In this document: positions 1 to 10,212 of the stretch, piece by piece | Layout: every line of letters begins with the position of its first letter | Position numbering within the stretch: position 1 is the stretch's first letter | Assembly (NCBI GenBank): GCA_900546175.1 | Contig: URBX01000002.1 | Coordinates: 124,001 to 188,000 of the forward strand | Direction: 5' to 3' | Origin: an uncultured Eggerthella sp. | GTDB lineage: Bacteria > Actinomycetota > Coriobacteriia > Coriobacteriales > Eggerthellaceae | Length of the DNA stretch: 64,000 nt | Made by a program: the position numbers and the translations under genes | Notes under the pieces: generated by a model | Seen by the model: only the letters and a program-made list of their open reading frames with translations | Told to the model about the DNA's origin: nothing | Database searches by the model: none

Positions 1-2
1 TC

Positions 3-398
3 AACCAGCTTACGGCTCAAGGAAACGCACTCACTTCTGAGGCTCTTTGCGAAATGTACAAGCAGCTTAATACCGACTACTTTGGTCCAGAAATTGTAGT
101 TGATGATGACATAGCCTTAGAGTGGGCACGTATTCCTCACTTCTACTACAACTATTATGTGTATCAGTATGCAACTGGCTATGCTGCAGCAATTGCTCTT
201 TCGCAAAGAATTCTGAATGAAGGCGCACCGGCCGTTGAAGCGTATCTTAGTTTCCTCAAAGGAGGAAACTCTCAACCTCCAATTGATCTTTTAAAGGGAG
301 CTGGCGTAGATATGGCAACTGCCCAACCTATTAATAGTGCCCTTGAGCTCTTTGGCGAATTGCTTGAAGAAATGGAAGCGCTCACGCAAGAACTCTAG
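3..398 (+). CDS. pepF: Oligoendopeptidase F, C-terminal fragment (5' end outside window)
   Basis: This is the C-terminal end of an M3-family zinc oligopeptidase of the PepF type, which cleaves short cytoplasmic peptides. The frame is open from the first bases of the window, so the true start lies upstream and the HExxH metal site is not visible here. The tail ARIPHFYYNYYVYQYATGY, followed by a block containing LKGGNSQPPIDLLKGAGVDM, is the characteristic PepF end. The reading frame closes with TAG at 396-398. An inverted repeat follows immediately. Identification of the family is firm; subfamily and substrate cannot be told from this fragment. Confidence 0.9.
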   Translation, partial: NQLTAQGNALTSEALCEMYKQLNTDYFGPEIVVDDDIALEWARIPHFYYNYYVYQYATGYAAAIALSQRILNEGAPAVEAYLSFLKGGNSQPPIDLLKGAGVDMATAQPINSALELFGELLEEMEALTQEL

Positions 399-405
399 AC
401 GTTAA

Positions 406-438
406 TTGTAGGCAGCTGCAAGTACCAGCTGCCTACAA
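406..438. terminator. Perfect 13-bp inverted repeat between convergent genes
   Basis: Arms at 406-418 and 426-438 are perfectly complementary with a 7-nt loop. It lies 8 bp after the pepF stop and between pepF and the convergent SanA-like gene. There is no long T-run on either side, so it is a probable rather than textbook bidirectional terminator. Confidence 0.55.
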
Positions 439-560
439 CTCTTAACTGCCGGCAAATCTATTGATTGCTACTAGTAGGCAAGTTGCCTTAGTTGAAGTCC
501 TGCTGCTTCTGGGAAGATTTCCTCTGAAAAGCTACTACAGCTACCCCCACCAGAAAACAC

Positions 561-1292
561 CTACCACCACTGGGTTACTCTTCCTGATTGATCAAGAGAA
601 ACCGGTGAACTTTTTTTCACGGGTTCAACCTTAAACAGAACCTCGAAAAAGTCTTTGATGCGTGCTGCATATTCGCGTTTTTCGTACGATTCTTTATCTT
701 TATATTCATGTGCGTCGGCAGAAACGCCAACCACTTTAATGCCAAAGCCTTCTGCATCAAAAATGCAGCGATACAGATGGTACTCTTGCGAAACAAGAAC
801 ACAACGTTCTACTGAGAATACATATTTCAACCGATACATAGTGTCATAAGTAGAAACGCCCGCATGGTCACAGAAGATATCATCCCGATTTACCCCTTGC
901 TTTACGGCATAATTGCACATGGCCATTACTTCGTTGTAGCTTGATTCGGTATTATCTCCCGACATGATAATCTTTGGCGCAACTCCTTCTTCATAGAGAC
1001 TAATGGCGGTATCAAGTCTATCTTTCAATATGGTTGAAGGAGAACCGTCAAAATTAATGCCTGCGCCTAAAACCACAATTGCCTGAGGCTGGAATGCGTC
1101 CTTTTCTTCCACAACTACGCTTTGCTCTTTAATGTCGGAGAAAGTAGTGCCTCGGACAATACCCTCTATTATTAGCGGGACGCCAAATACCAAAAACACC
1201 AGAAGAAAGGAAATGAGAAAGAAAGTCTTAAGTGCTTCAATGCAACCCGATTTCTCTTCTTTGATTTTTGTATTTCTAATATCTGGCTGCAC
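561..1292 (-). CDS. SanA/YdcF-like DUF218 membrane protein
   Basis: A 243-residue DUF218 protein related to SanA, ElyC and YdcF, families tied to envelope integrity in other bacteria; the enzymatic activity is not established. Residues about 20-45 form one membrane anchor, so the domain is likely extracytoplasmic. The core has AIVVLGAGI near residue 72, an IMSGD strand, and the late VLVSQEYHLYR segment that carries the conserved His of the family. The start is GTG at 1292, preceded by AGGAG at an 8-nt spacing. It is convergent with pepF and is transcribed in the same direction as leuS, from which it is separated by the leuS terminator and a degenerate repeat block. Confidence 0.8.
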   Translation of the reverse strand: MQPDIRNTKIKEEKSGCIEALKTFFLISFLLVFLVFGVPLIIEGIVRGTTFSDIKEQSVVVEEKDAFQPQAIVVLGAGINFDGSPSTILKDRLDTAISLYEEGVAPKIIMSGDNTESSYNEVMAMCNYAVKQGVNRDDIFCDHAGVSTYDTMYRLKYVFSVERCVLVSQEYHLYRCIFDAEGFGIKVVGVSADAHEYKDKESYEKREYAARIKDFFEVLFKVEPVKKSSPVSLDQSGRVTQWW

Positions 1293-1371
1293 CCAGTTGA
1301 CTCCTACCTACCTGACCGTCTATCTGAATGTGAGGTTAGCGAACACTTTTTTCATCCTTCCCCGCTTTTTT

Positions 1372-1492
1372 AGCAGTCCTCACTCTTATTAGTGATTCTT
1401 AACCTTATTAGCGGTTCTCTTTTTTTCGGTAAGCTTCGCTTTGTTTGCTGTCCTCACCTTAGCTATCCTCAGCTTTCTGTCAGCTATCCCAC
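1372..1492. repeat. Degenerate tandem repeat, about 19-22 bp units
   Basis: Units begin with AGC/AGT and recur at 1372, 1391, 1410 and again near 1461 and 1482. The first two are 19 bp long and share the ending CTTATT. The block lies between the leuS terminator and the GTG start of the SanA-like gene, so it occupies that gene's upstream region. No coding potential was seen. Confidence 0.5.
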
Positions 1493-1523
1493 CGAAAACT
1501 CAAAATTCCTCCAAATGTATCAC

Positions 1524-1559
1524 AAAAAAATAGGCGTCAATTGAAACCAATTGACGCCT
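1524..1559 (-). terminator. Intrinsic terminator of leuS
   Basis: A 12-bp perfect stem (1532-1543 with 1548-1559) and AAAC loop, followed on the minus strand by a run of seven T (1524-1530). It lies 22 bp beyond the leuS stop codon. Confidence 0.9.
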
Positions 1560-1580
1560 GGAGGTGTTCAAAAACTACGG

Positions 1581-4160
1581 TTATTTTACTACCACATTTA
1601 CTAAACGACTAGGAATTACAATAACTTTAACAATATTCTTTCCCTCAGTGGCTTGTGTAATAGCGGCAAGGGCAGTTTCTTTAATCTCCTGTTCAGCAGC
1701 TGAAGCAGAAACAGTGATACGAGCCTTAACCTTACCATTAACCTGAACTGCAAGTTCTACCTCATTAGCCTTTGCTTTTTCAGGATCAAAATCTGGCCAA
1801 GGCTGGTCAACAATCAAAGAGCCTTCGTTTTCTAATACTGTTGCCCAAAGCTCTTCAGCCCAATGAGGAGCAACAGGAGCAAGGAGCTTGGTGATGGTTT
1901 CTGCTACATCCTTATCAAGAGCAGCATACTCAGGGTTAGCCTTGCGAAGCTCTGCGCAACCACGACGAAGATAATCGGACGCAGCATTAACCAATTCCAT
2001 AACCGCAGAAATTGCAGTATTAAAGCTGTTACGCTCAAAGTCTTCAATAACCTTGCCAACTACACGATGGCGTTCACGGCCTAAGAACTTTGCCGCTTTC
2101 GCCAAATCTGCATCATTTGCTGCATTAGCCTGGAAGAAAGACTGCTCATCTGCCTTTCCAGCCAAATCACACACGATACGCCATGCACGGTTGAGGAACT
2201 TGTACAAACCAGCAAGGCCTTCTTCGTTCCACAAAAGATCTTTATCAGGTGGTGCCATAAACAAGATGTAAGCACGAACGGCGTCTGCACCGTACTCGGC
2301 AATCATAGATTCTGGCGCAATAACGTTGCCCTTAGATTTAGACATAACATCGCCATTTCCGTCCAAAACCATGCCCTGGCAAAGCAGGTTGGTGAATGGT
2401 TCGTCGAAAGAAAGCATGCCTTCATCACGCAACACCTTTGTGAAGAAGCGACTATAAAGCAAGTGAAGAATTGCGTGCTCAATACCACCAATATACTGGT
2501 CAACTGGCATCCAGGTGTTTACCTTGCTGGAATCAAATGGAAGCTCAGTGTTGTGAGGATCGGTATAGCGCATGTAATACCAGCTAGAGCAGGTAAAGGT
2601 ATCCATGGTATCTGTCTCACGACGAGCAGGCTTGCCACACTTTGGACAAGTGCACTGCGCAAACTCTTCGTGGTTTGCCAATGTTTCGCCAGCAGCAAGA
2701 TCAATATCTTCTGGTAAGCGAACTGGCAAGTCGTTTTCAGGAACTGGCACAACTCCGCAATCAGGACAATGAATTGCAGGAATAGGATTTCCCCAATAGC
2801 GCTGACGAGAAATAAGCCAGTCACGCAAACGGAATTCAACCTTTCTGCGACCACGGCCCATTTCTTCGAGAGCAGCAACTACTGCCTCTTCAGCTTCAGA
2901 ATGTTTACCGCCCTTAAGGCCGGTGAACTTACCAGACTGAACAAGAATACCTTCTGCGGCCATTGCTTCTTCCCAGTCTACGGAAGTTACCACGCGATTC
3001 TGCTCATCTTTGAGCTGCTCATACAAAGGGTCATCAGTTGTGCAAATAATAGGAATAACTGGCAAGTCATATTTACGAGCGAATTCGAAGTCACGCTGGT
3101 CGCCACATGGAACAGCCATAACTGCACCCGTGCCATATTCAGCAATAACGTAGTCTGCAACCCAAACAGGCACCTTTTCCCCATTAATTGGGTTAATAAC
3201 ATATCTACCCGTGAAAGCACCGTGCTTTTCGTGATCGCCCTGCGCACGCTCAACTGCAGATACTTTTGCCGCAGCAGCAACCAAATCCATAACAGGCTGC
3301 TCAAATTCGGTGCCCTCTACCAACTCCTTCAAGCCTTTGTATTCAGGAGCAAGAACGAAGAACGAAGCACCGAAAAGCGTATCAGCGCGCGTAGTGAAAA
3401 CGGTGATGTAATCTTCATCGGTTGGGTTCTCTGGAGCGTTTCCTTCCTTATCGCATAAAAGAAACTCAACTTCAGCACCCTCAGAACGGCCAATCCAGTT
3501 AGCTTGCTGCTGCTTTACGCGAGCAGGCCAACCTTCCAACTGGTCCAAATCGTCAAGAAGCTCTTGAGCATAATCGGTAATTTTGAAGTACCACTGAGTA
3601 AGATCGCGTTTTTCAACGACGCTATCACAACGCCAACAACGGCCCTCAATTACCTGTTCGTTTGCCAAAACGGTTCCACAGCTTGGACACCAATTAACTG
3701 GGCTGTTGCGACGCTCAACTAAGCCGCGCTTCCAGAACTGAAGGAAAATCCACTGACCCCAGCGATAATACTCAGGATCACAAGCTACAACAGTGCGATC
3801 CCAGTCATAGGAAAAACCCATTCGCTTAAAAGAGGCTTTTTGTGTCTCAATATTGGAATAGGTCCACTTTGCAGGATGAGAGTTGCGCTTGATAGCAGCG
3901 TTTTCTGCAGGAAGACCAAACGCATCCCAGCCCATTGGGTGTAAAACGTCAAAGCCACGCATTTTGTAGTAACGCGCAATAACGTCACCAATGGTGTAAT
4001 TGCGTACGTGACCCATATGAATGTCGCCCGATGGATAAGGGAACATTTCCAAAACGTACTTTTTTGGTTTCGAACTGTCTTCTTGAACCTGATAGGCGCA
4101 AATGTCATCCCAAACTTTTTGCCAACGAGGTTCTATTTCATGAGGATTGTATTCTTTCAT
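1581..4160 (-). CDS. leuS: Leucyl-tRNA synthetase
   Basis: Class I aminoacyl-tRNA synthetase that charges tRNA-Leu in the cytoplasm. At 859 residues it has normal bacterial length. The HIGH signature appears as HMGHVRN near residue 50, a zinc-type CxxC insert (CPSC, CWRC) follows, then the editing domain containing [12 protein letters not shown], a second CPDC/CPKC insert, and the KMSKS loop as MSKSKGNV near residue 608. The start ATG at 4158-4160 is preceded by GAAGGA. A strong terminator follows. The upstream gap to the secreted wall protein is only about 100 bp, too short for a T-box leader, and no T-box motif was seen. Confidence 0.98.
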   Translation of the reverse strand: MKEYNPHEIEPRWQKVWDDICAYQVQEDSSKPKKYVLEMFPYPSGDIHMGHVRNYTIGDVIARYYKMRGFDVLHPMGWDAFGLPAENAAIKRNSHPAKWTYSNIETQKASFKRMGFSYDWDRTVVACDPEYYRWGQWIFLQFWKRGLVERRNSPVNWCPSCGTVLANEQVIEGRCWRCDSVVEKRDLTQWYFKITDYAQELLDDLDQLEGWPARVKQQQANWIGRSEGAEVEFLLCDKEGNAPENPTDEDYITVFTTRADTLFGASFFVLAPEYKGLKELVEGTEFEQPVMDLVAAAAKVSAVERAQGDHEKHGAFTGRYVINPINGEKVPVWVADYVIAEYGTGAVMAVPCGDQRDFEFARKYDLPVIPIICTTDDPLYEQLKDEQNRVVTSVDWEEAMAAEGILVQSGKFTGLKGGKHSEAEEAVVAALEEMGRGRRKVEFRLRDWLISRQRYWGNPIPAIHCPDCGVVPVPENDLPVRLPEDIDLAAGETLANHEEFAQCTCPKCGKPARRETDTMDTFTCSSWYYMRYTDPHNTELPFDSSKVNTWMPVDQYIGGIEHAILHLLYSRFFTKVLRDEGMLSFDEPFTNLLCQGMVLDGNGDVMSKSKGNVIAPESMIAEYGADAVRAYILFMAPPDKDLLWNEEGLAGLYKFLNRAWRIVCDLAGKADEQSFFQANAANDADLAKAAKFLGRERHRVVGKVIEDFERNSFNTAISAVMELVNAASDYLRRGCAELRKANPEYAALDKDVAETITKLLAPVAPHWAEELWATVLENEGSLIVDQPWPDFDPEKAKANEVELAVQVNGKVKARITVSASAAEQEIKETALAAITQATEGKNIVKVIVIPSRLVNVVVK

Positions 4161-4264
4161 ATGTCGTATCCTTCTTCGGATTTATGCACACAAAAATGAC
4201 TCCTGCTTATGCTAGGTAGTCTTTTTGATTATAAAGGGAAAAATTCCCAGATATTACCTAATAT

Positions 4265-5362
4265 TTACAAGAAACGGTAAGAAACTGTGCGAAGTCCCCA
4301 AGCTTGACACGTGCTGTAGCCAAAGGATTTAAAAACTCCTGGTTGCAAGTCAAGCACGCGCGAACCTCCGCCCATATAACCACAGTCGTTTACGGTTGCA
4401 ACTACTGTTTTACCGCCATAACTAATTTCAACTGCACGACCGAAATAGGAACGATAGCTTGGCCAAGCCATTGGAACCGCAACGCCCATAGAGGAATCAT
4501 TTACAACAGCACCCGTTGCCGTTATAGAACCTACCGGCGCAGATGGGTCTGAAGAACCACCATAGGCAGAGGCAGTACCCGTCTTCCATCCGCTTGAAGA
4601 GGAGCCACCGGAATTGTTGCCAGAGTTACCTGAAGAACCAGAGTTACCAGAATTGCCACCCGAGTTTCCATTTCCAGCAGAACTAGAAGAACCGGCGTCG
4701 GGGTCGTTATTTGGGTTTTTGTCAGGAGTTGGATCTTGAATCTGATTTGCTTGTTCTTGAAGCGCTTCAAGACGAGCACGTTCGGATTCGATATTCTGAA
4801 CTTTTGCGGAAGCTTCAGATACTACCGCAGCAGCCTGTTGCCTTTTCTGAGATACCTGATCGAGCAATGCTTGCTGCTCATCACGCGCATTATCGAGCTC
4901 TACTAATTCCGCATCAAATTTTTCTTTAAGAACTTTTTGCTCTTGAATCTGCGCGGCTTGCTCTTCCTGAATTGCCGAATAGTATTCAATACTCTTTAAG
5001 AAACTCTCCAAAGAATCGGAAGCAAGGAAGATATTAATAAACGAAGTAGAGCCATTTTTATAGGAAGCAACCATCGTAGTGCCAAGCTTTTCTTGACCTC
5101 TAATCATTTCTTCCTGTGCAGCAAGAACGTTTTGGGTCAAAAGTGAAATTTGCTCTTCAAGTTCTGCAGTCTTTTTGTACAGTTCGTTATATTCTGCAGA
5201 AATAGCGCTGAGTTGTGCCTCTGCTTGGTCTAGAGCTGATTGAGCATCAGACAATGGATCAGCCTGTGCGGCTTTTGGCGCCAATACGGGAAAACAAAGC
5301 CCCAAAACTAAACAGATGCTTAGGGCAATCTTTTGCAGTATTGTTATAGCGCTTTTACACAT
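4265..5362 (-). CDS. Secreted coiled-coil protein with C-terminal double-psi beta-barrel domain
   Basis: A 365-residue exported protein. Residues 1-34 are a signal peptide ending near KAAQA. Residues about 35-215 are a long coiled coil like the N-terminal part of PcsB/CwlO, including a YKNGSTSFINIFLASDSLESF segment split by family-typical breaks. Residues about 220-265 are a low-complexity Gly/Ser/Asn linker. The final 95 residues (from about 266) fit a 3D/RlpA-like barrel: TASAYGG at the start, a late VNDCGYM, and LDLQPGVF. PcsB-type coils usually carry CHAP or NlpC/P60; here an RlpA-like fold stands in that place. An in-frame stop lies just upstream of ATG 5362, fixing the start although no good ribosome site is visible. 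An inverted repeat (5364-5369 / 5378-5383) sits just ahead of the start. Likely role: division-linked wall remodelling, by inference. Confidence 0.75.
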   Translation of the reverse strand: MCKSAITILQKIALSICLVLGLCFPVLAPKAAQADPLSDAQSALDQAEAQLSAISAEYNELYKKTAELEEQISLLTQNVLAAQEEMIRGQEKLGTTMVASYKNGSTSFINIFLASDSLESFLKSIEYYSAIQEEQAAQIQEQKVLKEKFDAELVELDNARDEQQALLDQVSQKRQQAAAVVSEASAKVQNIESERARLEALQEQANQIQDPTPDKNPNNDPDAGSSSSAGNGNSGGNSGNSGSSGNSGNNSGGSSSSGWKTGTASAYGGSSDPSAPVGSITATGAVVNDSSMGVAVPMAWPSYRSYFGRAVEISYGGKTVVATVNDCGYMGGGSRVLDLQPGVFKSFGYSTCQAWGLRTVSYRFL

Positions 5363-5513
5363 AAAGTAGATTGTAACCTACTTATCAAAAATAGCCTAAT
5401 CCAAAGCATTGTCGAGAGTTTTGCTCCCTTTATACTCTTCTCCTCTTCTTGAAAAATCCCAGTTAGAGCGCCTATGTGCTTTTCAAGTTCCCGTGAAGGT
5501 TTTATGAAGAGGG

Positions 5514-5546
5514 AAAACAAAAAGGCAGCCTGTTACGGCCGCCTTT
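5514..5546 (-). terminator. Intrinsic terminator of guaB
   Basis: Arms 5521-5530 and 5537-5546 pair with one mismatch, and the minus strand then reads into a T-rich tract. It lies about 90 bp beyond the guaB stop. Confidence 0.75.
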
Positions 5547-5633
5547 CTTGTTACTTATTCGTTAATAAGCGTTTTAACGCTTGCAACCATTATTTCGCAG
5601 AATTCGTTTTACAAAACTCATTTCGCAATCAAC

Positions 5634-7148
5634 TTAGCGAACAACGTTTCCTACTGTTTTGTCCTTAAGAAGAACGTCGTGAGCACCACCCTCAACAATA
5701 GAAGTTGCTGAAACAATGGTGAGCTTAGCCTTCTGCTGCAACTCAGGAATAGTAAGAGCGCCGCAGTTACACATGGTGGACTTAACCTTTGACAAGGAAA
5801 GATCAACGTTGTCCTTCAAAGAACCTGCATAAGGAACATAAGAATCTACGCCTTCTTCAAACTTCATGCCCTTCTTTGCGCTACCAAGGTCATAACGCTG
5901 CCAATTACGAGCACGAGAAGAACCTTCGCCCCAATACTCTTTCATGTAGTTGCCATTGATATTTACTTTATTAGTAGGGCTTTCATCAAAGCGTGCGAAG
6001 TAACGGCCCAACATCAAGAAGTCTGCGCCCATTGCCAAAGCCAAGGTCATGTGGTGATCGTATACGATGCCACCGTCAGAGCAAATTGGGATATAAACGC
6101 CAGTTTCCTGGAAGTATTCATCGCGAGCCTTAGCAACATCAATTAATGCGGTTGCCTGACCACGACCAATACCCTTCTGCTCACGAGTGATGCAGATAGA
6201 GCCGCCACCAACACCAACTTTAATAAAGTCAGCGCCAGCATCAGCTAAGAAGCGGAAGCCTTCAGCATCAATAACATTACCTGCGCCAACACGAACAGAA
6301 TCACCATAGTGAGCACGAACCCAGTCCAAGGTAATCTTCTGCCACTCAGAGAAACCTTCAGAAGAGTCAATGCACAAAACATCAGCGCCTGCCTCAACCA
6401 ATGCAGGAACGCGCTCTGCGTAGTCATGAGTATTGATACCAGCACCAACTAAGTAGCGCTTGTGACTATCAAGAAGCTCGTTAGGGTTAGATTTATGAGA
6501 CTCATAGTCTTTACGGAATACCATGTAAAGAAGATTGTCGTTCTCATCAACGATAGGCAAAGAGTTAAGTTTGTTATCCCAAATGATGTCGTTTGCTTCC
6601 TTCAAGGTAGTCTCAGCACCAGCAACAATCAGCTTCTCGCGTGGGGTCATGAATTCAGAAACAGGAGTGGATAGATCCATACGAGAAACACGATAGTCAC
6701 GGCCAGTTACAATGCCGAGCAATTTACCTTGAGATTTTCCGCCTTCAGTAATAGGCATAGTGGTGTGGCCACGCTTCTCTTTGAGCGCAATAACATCTGC
6801 CAAGGTTGCAGTAATAGGAAGATTGGAGTCACTGCGAACAAAACCAGCCTTGTGATCCTTTACACGTGCAACCATTGCTGCCTGATTTTCTACGGTCTGG
6901 GAACCATAAATAAAAGAAAGGCCGCCCTGCTGAGCAAGAGCAACTGCCATTCCGTCGTCAGAAACAGCCTGCATGATTGCAGAAACCATAGGAATAGAGA
7001 GCTTAATCTCTGGCTCTTCGCCTTTCTTGTATTTAACAAGAGGGGTTTCAAGGTTTACCGCTTCAGGAATACACTTTGATGAAGAGTAGCCTGGTACGAG
7101 CAAATACTCGTTAAACGTACGTGATGGTTCTTCAAAAATAAAAGCCAT
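5634..7148 (-). CDS. guaB: Inosine-5'-monophosphate dehydrogenase, Tritrichomonas foetus-like clade
   Basis: Oxidises IMP to XMP with NAD+, the committed step to GMP. The protein has 504 residues: a TIM barrel with a CBS pair inserted at roughly 110-220. The catalytic loop is [15 protein letters not shown] with the active-site Cys at residue 319, and the mobile flap [11 protein letters not shown] puts Arg-Tyr at 418-419. Those numbers equal those known for the T. foetus enzyme, and the sequence follows that protozoan protein, as I remember it, far more closely than ordinary bacterial IMPDH (which have GSICTTR). ATG 7148 is preceded by AGGAG. It appears monocistronic with its own terminator. 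Confidence 0.95.
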   Translation of the reverse strand: MAFIFEEPSRTFNEYLLVPGYSSSKCIPEAVNLETPLVKYKKGEEPEIKLSIPMVSAIMQAVSDDGMAVALAQQGGLSFIYGSQTVENQAAMVARVKDHKAGFVRSDSNLPITATLADVIALKEKRGHTTMPITEGGKSQGKLLGIVTGRDYRVSRMDLSTPVSEFMTPREKLIVAGAETTLKEANDIIWDNKLNSLPIVDENDNLLYMVFRKDYESHKSNPNELLDSHKRYLVGAGINTHDYAERVPALVEAGADVLCIDSSEGFSEWQKITLDWVRAHYGDSVRVGAGNVIDAEGFRFLADAGADFIKVGVGGGSICITREQKGIGRGQATALIDVAKARDEYFQETGVYIPICSDGGIVYDHHMTLALAMGADFLMLGRYFARFDESPTNKVNINGNYMKEYWGEGSSRARNWQRYDLGSAKKGMKFEEGVDSYVPYAGSLKDNVDLSLSKVKSTMCNCGALTIPELQQKAKLTIVSATSIVEGGAHDVLLKDKTVGNVVR

Positions 7149-7254
7149 GAAACACTCCTAGAATAAAACTAACTTAAACGTATTTATTATAATCACGGAA
7201 AGCCTGTCTTTCCACACTAAATGAAAAACATCCTTCCTTTTCATTCCCTTCTTC

Positions 7255-8793
7255 TTATGCCCTCAAGAAAGCTTTGTAGCCCTTATAGGCTTCATAAATA
7301 TCAGCTTTCGAAGTCACTTCCCAAGGCGAATGCATTGACAATACCGGAACGCCACTATCAATAACACTCATGCCGTATTCGGCAAGAATATAGGCAATAG
7401 TACCGCCTCCGCCCGCGTTTACTCGGCCTATTTCGGCGGTTTGATACGAAACAGAAGCATCATCCATTACCTTTCGCAAGAAAGCCATGTATTCAGCATT
7501 TGCATCATTGCTGCCCGATTTTCCTCGTGCGCCCACATATTTATTAAACACAAGACCTCTGCCGCAAAACGCGCTATTTTTCTCTTCAAAAACGCTCGAA
7601 TAGGTTGGGTCGTATCCAGCACTCACATCACTTGAAAGCATTCGGGAACGCGCAAGCGCACGGCGAAGTGACAAGTCTCCTCCCTGTTGCGCTAAAGCCA
7701 TAACTTCAGCAATAGTATTCTCAAAGAAACGAGACGTCATGCCCGTAGCGCCTACACTACCAATTTCTTCCTTATCAACCAGAATGCAAACACTGGTGCG
7801 GGCAGGATTTTCCACCTCTAACTGTGCAAGAAGTGAAGGATATGCGCACACTCTGTCATCTTGGCCATAACCAATGACCATGCTACGGTCAAAGCCTAAC
7901 TCGCGCGCTTTTCCTGCAGGAACTACTTCTAATTCAGCCGAAAGAAAGTCTTCTTCCTCAATGTTGTAGGATTCAAGAAGAAGAGACAAGAGGTTCGCTT
8001 TCACTGCTTGCTTTTCAGCCATTCGAGCAAGCGTTTTACCATAAGCGCCACCATTAAAGTCATCATCTTCGAGCGCGCCCGCAATAGCAGTACCTACTTC
8101 AGCGACATCTGCCTCAGGAGTGCCTTCCGTCTCAGGGGCGTCTGCTTTAAGCTCGATTTGCGCATCAAGATCTTTTTCTGACAAAACTAAAGGTTTTGAA
8201 CCTACTAAGATATCTAAATCCTCGCCCTCAATTACTTTACTACCAGGCTTTTTCATCTGCTCATCGCCTAAGTGAGGGAGCAGGTCGGTGACACAAAAAA
8301 CTGGATCGTCTGGGTTGTCGCCCACACACACATCAACTACCGTGCCATCCTTCTTTACCACTACACCATACAAAGCCAACGGCATGGTGACCCACTGATA
8401 ACTTTTAATTCCGCCGTAATAGTGAGTGTCGAGATATGCAAAGTCCTTAGTTTCGTACACAGGATTCTGCTTAATATCAAGACGAGGGGAATCGATATGC
8501 GCTCCCAAAATATTGAGGCCATCCTCCATAGGGTTTTCGCCAACCTGAACAAGGATTAAGGCCTTGCCATAGTTATCGGCCCACACCTTATCCCCTGGTT
8601 TTAACGTTTTTTTCTGGGCTATTATCTGCTCCAAGCTTTCATAACCCGCTTTTTCAGCCATTTGAATAGCACGCAAGGTGCAAGTTCGTTCTGTCTTACA
8701 TTCGGAAATAAACTCGATGTATCCAGAAGTAACCTTTTCAAGGCTTTCATAATCTTTTTCGGTATAAGTTTTCCAAGCAACGCCACGTTCCAT
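7255..8793 (-). CDS. M18-family aminopeptidase
   Basis: Zinc-dependent aminopeptidase of family M18 (aspartyl aminopeptidase/aminopeptidase I type), releasing N-terminal residues from cytoplasmic peptides. Metal-site segments are visible: GAHIDSPRLD near residue 105, LVDKEEIGS for the catalytic/ligand Glu pair, VSAGYDPTY, and a final MHSPWEV with the last His ligand. I chose ATG at 8793 (protein begins MERGVAW, 512 residues) because AAAGGA lies at ideal spacing; a GTG five codons upstream at 8808 is possible but lies within that ribosome site. The family is certain; substrate preference is not. Confidence 0.92.
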   Translation of the reverse strand: MERGVAWKTYTEKDYESLEKVTSGYIEFISECKTERTCTLRAIQMAEKAGYESLEQIIAQKKTLKPGDKVWADNYGKALILVQVGENPMEDGLNILGAHIDSPRLDIKQNPVYETKDFAYLDTHYYGGIKSYQWVTMPLALYGVVVKKDGTVVDVCVGDNPDDPVFCVTDLLPHLGDEQMKKPGSKVIEGEDLDILVGSKPLVLSEKDLDAQIELKADAPETEGTPEADVAEVGTAIAGALEDDDFNGGAYGKTLARMAEKQAVKANLLSLLLESYNIEEEDFLSAELEVVPAGKARELGFDRSMVIGYGQDDRVCAYPSLLAQLEVENPARTSVCILVDKEEIGSVGATGMTSRFFENTIAEVMALAQQGGDLSLRRALARSRMLSSDVSAGYDPTYSSVFEEKNSAFCGRGLVFNKYVGARGKSGSNDANAEYMAFLRKVMDDASVSYQTAEIGRVNAGGGGTIAYILAEYGMSVIDSGVPVLSMHSPWEVTSKADIYEAYKGYKAFLRA

Positions 8794-8856
8794 ACGTAAT
8801 CCTTTCACCTACTTCAGTTTTTCATTCGCTATTTTACGTCTAATCAAACGAACAGA

Positions 8857-8979
8857 AGCCAAGGCCTAGGCGAAAGTCTTGATACCAAGCCAAAATCTCC
8901 AAGACCAAAAGTAAAGACAAGGCTAGAAAAATTTCAAAGATTACCAAAAGCCACAAGCCCAGTGCCAAAACCACAAACC
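8857..8979. repeat. Low-complexity CCAAAA/CCAAG-rich block in a 345-bp gap
   Basis: The gap 8794-9138 separates two divergently transcribed genes. Its middle is built from irregular repetitions of CCAAG and CCAAAA words (for example near 8885, 8899, 8942 and 8964), giving strong purine skew on the plus strand. An AGGCT...AGCCT hairpin around a TATAGCTATA core lies near 9001-9022. Promoters for both genes must be here but none could be assigned. Confidence 0.4.
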
Positions 8980-9138
8980 TAGAGGCGAAATTCAAGCCCT
9001 AAGGCTATAGCTATAAGCCTCAAGCAAAGCTGTACGTGCAATACCGTGAATTGCTCTACGTTTTTTGTGGTTTATCTCTAAAAAAGTAGGAAATGAACGG
9101 TAGACTACACTCAAGGCTAATACCTGGGGAGGATTGCT

Positions 9139-10212
9139 ATGAGCAAGAAAAAGAATAAGTTTAATTTCCAAGAGGAACAGCAGAGAGCTTCTGAGCGTTG
9201 GAACAACATGTCTCCCGAAGAACGCGAAGCTCAACTGCAAGAGATTGAACGAAAAACCGAAAAGGTTAATAAGGTTATCCGCGTCTTGGGCGTTATTGGC
9301 ATTGTGGGCTTCTTTGTTCTCCCTTATATGTACATGGCCGACTCCATGACCGGCCAAGCAAATCCTCTTATGCTTGTGGCAATCATTATCTGTATTCCCC
9401 TTGCTTTCGTAGGCGTTGCTTCTCTTTTCAACGGACGTAAGTCAAATGGAAAGAATAGCCCTACTCAGCTCTTAGTTAATCAATTGCAAAAGAGAGGCGG
9501 CCAAATTACTCCCGACTCTCTTGTTTATCACACCACCGGCACTACCCCTTCAAACGAAGCACTCCTTCCTTTAGGTAGCGTAGTTACCACCAAGAAAATT
9601 GCAGCAAAGCTTATGGTAATCGGCTACAAAATTGAAGATGAAGGCGTAGTGTATGACTATGCACTCACTCCTGTATGCGGTGGCTTTATTCAAAACCCAA
9701 ATGAGCAAACGGTTTACCAACTTTTCGCAGCTCAGCATAACGAAGTAGAAATTAACTACGTTGCACCATCATTCAATGCTCAAACCTGTGTTGCCCCTCA
9801 GACTCCTTCCGATTGCAAACAGGCCGATGAAGTTGCAGTTTCTCTCAATCCATTAAGCACTATTCTCCCCTTAGGAACGGTTGTTGATGCAAACATTAAC
9901 GGTCAGTCTGTTCGCTTGTTAATCTCTACCCTTTTTGCGCGCGTAAACGAAAGCACTCCTGGTTTTGACTATTGCGGCTACCCACTCCAAACTGGTTTTA
10001 CCCGCGGATGCGAAACGGCAACTTTCTTTAATGCAACCGACATTCAGCGAATTGCCTGCCTTGGCTATGTTGACGTACCAGTCCGTGATTTCTGCCGCGA
10101 CTTTCCTCCATTTTGTGCAGTGGGACGCATCCCTCTTCCTCTTTTGGAAAGCCATAAACAATACTCAGGAAGGTTCCCTCAGAAGCTCGATTTAACTCCT
10201 GGCGCGAAATAA
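9139..10212 (+). CDS. Membrane protein with two DUF4176-like domains
   Basis: A 357-residue protein of unknown function. Residues 1-45 are highly charged and may form a helix. Two membrane segments follow (about 47-65 and 76-96). Residues about 140-205 read LPLGSVVTTKKIAAKLMVIG and onward to YDYALTPVCGGFI, which matches the DUF4176 pattern. A second, weaker copy starts at LPLGTVVDANINGQ near residue 246 and contains YCGYPLQTGF. DUF4176 proteins are usually short, soluble and found near type VII secretion loci; I see no other such gene in the window. GGAGG precedes ATG 9139. The last codons appear to be echoed by repeats after the stop. Confidence 0.7.
   Translation: MSKKKNKFNFQEEQQRASERWNNMSPEEREAQLQEIERKTEKVNKVIRVLGVIGIVGFFVLPYMYMADSMTGQANPLMLVAIIICIPLAFVGVASLFNGRKSNGKNSPTQLLVNQLQKRGGQITPDSLVYHTTGTTPSNEALLPLGSVVTTKKIAAKLMVIGYKIEDEGVVYDYALTPVCGGFIQNPNEQTVYQLFAAQHNEVEINYVAPSFNAQTCVAPQTPSDCKQADEVAVSLNPLSTILPLGTVVDANINGQSVRLLISTLFARVNESTPGFDYCGYPLQTGFTRGCETATFFNATDIQRIACLGYVDVPVRDFCRDFPPFCAVGRIPLPLLESHKQYSGRFPQKLDLTPGAK

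Noticed and set aside
2769..3458. 229-codon open frame opposite leuS
   Set aside because: Shadow of the leuS codons; no ribosome site and no recognisable domain.
4161..4264. T-box leader for leuS
   Set aside because: The gap is too short and no T-box sequence or specifier stem was found.
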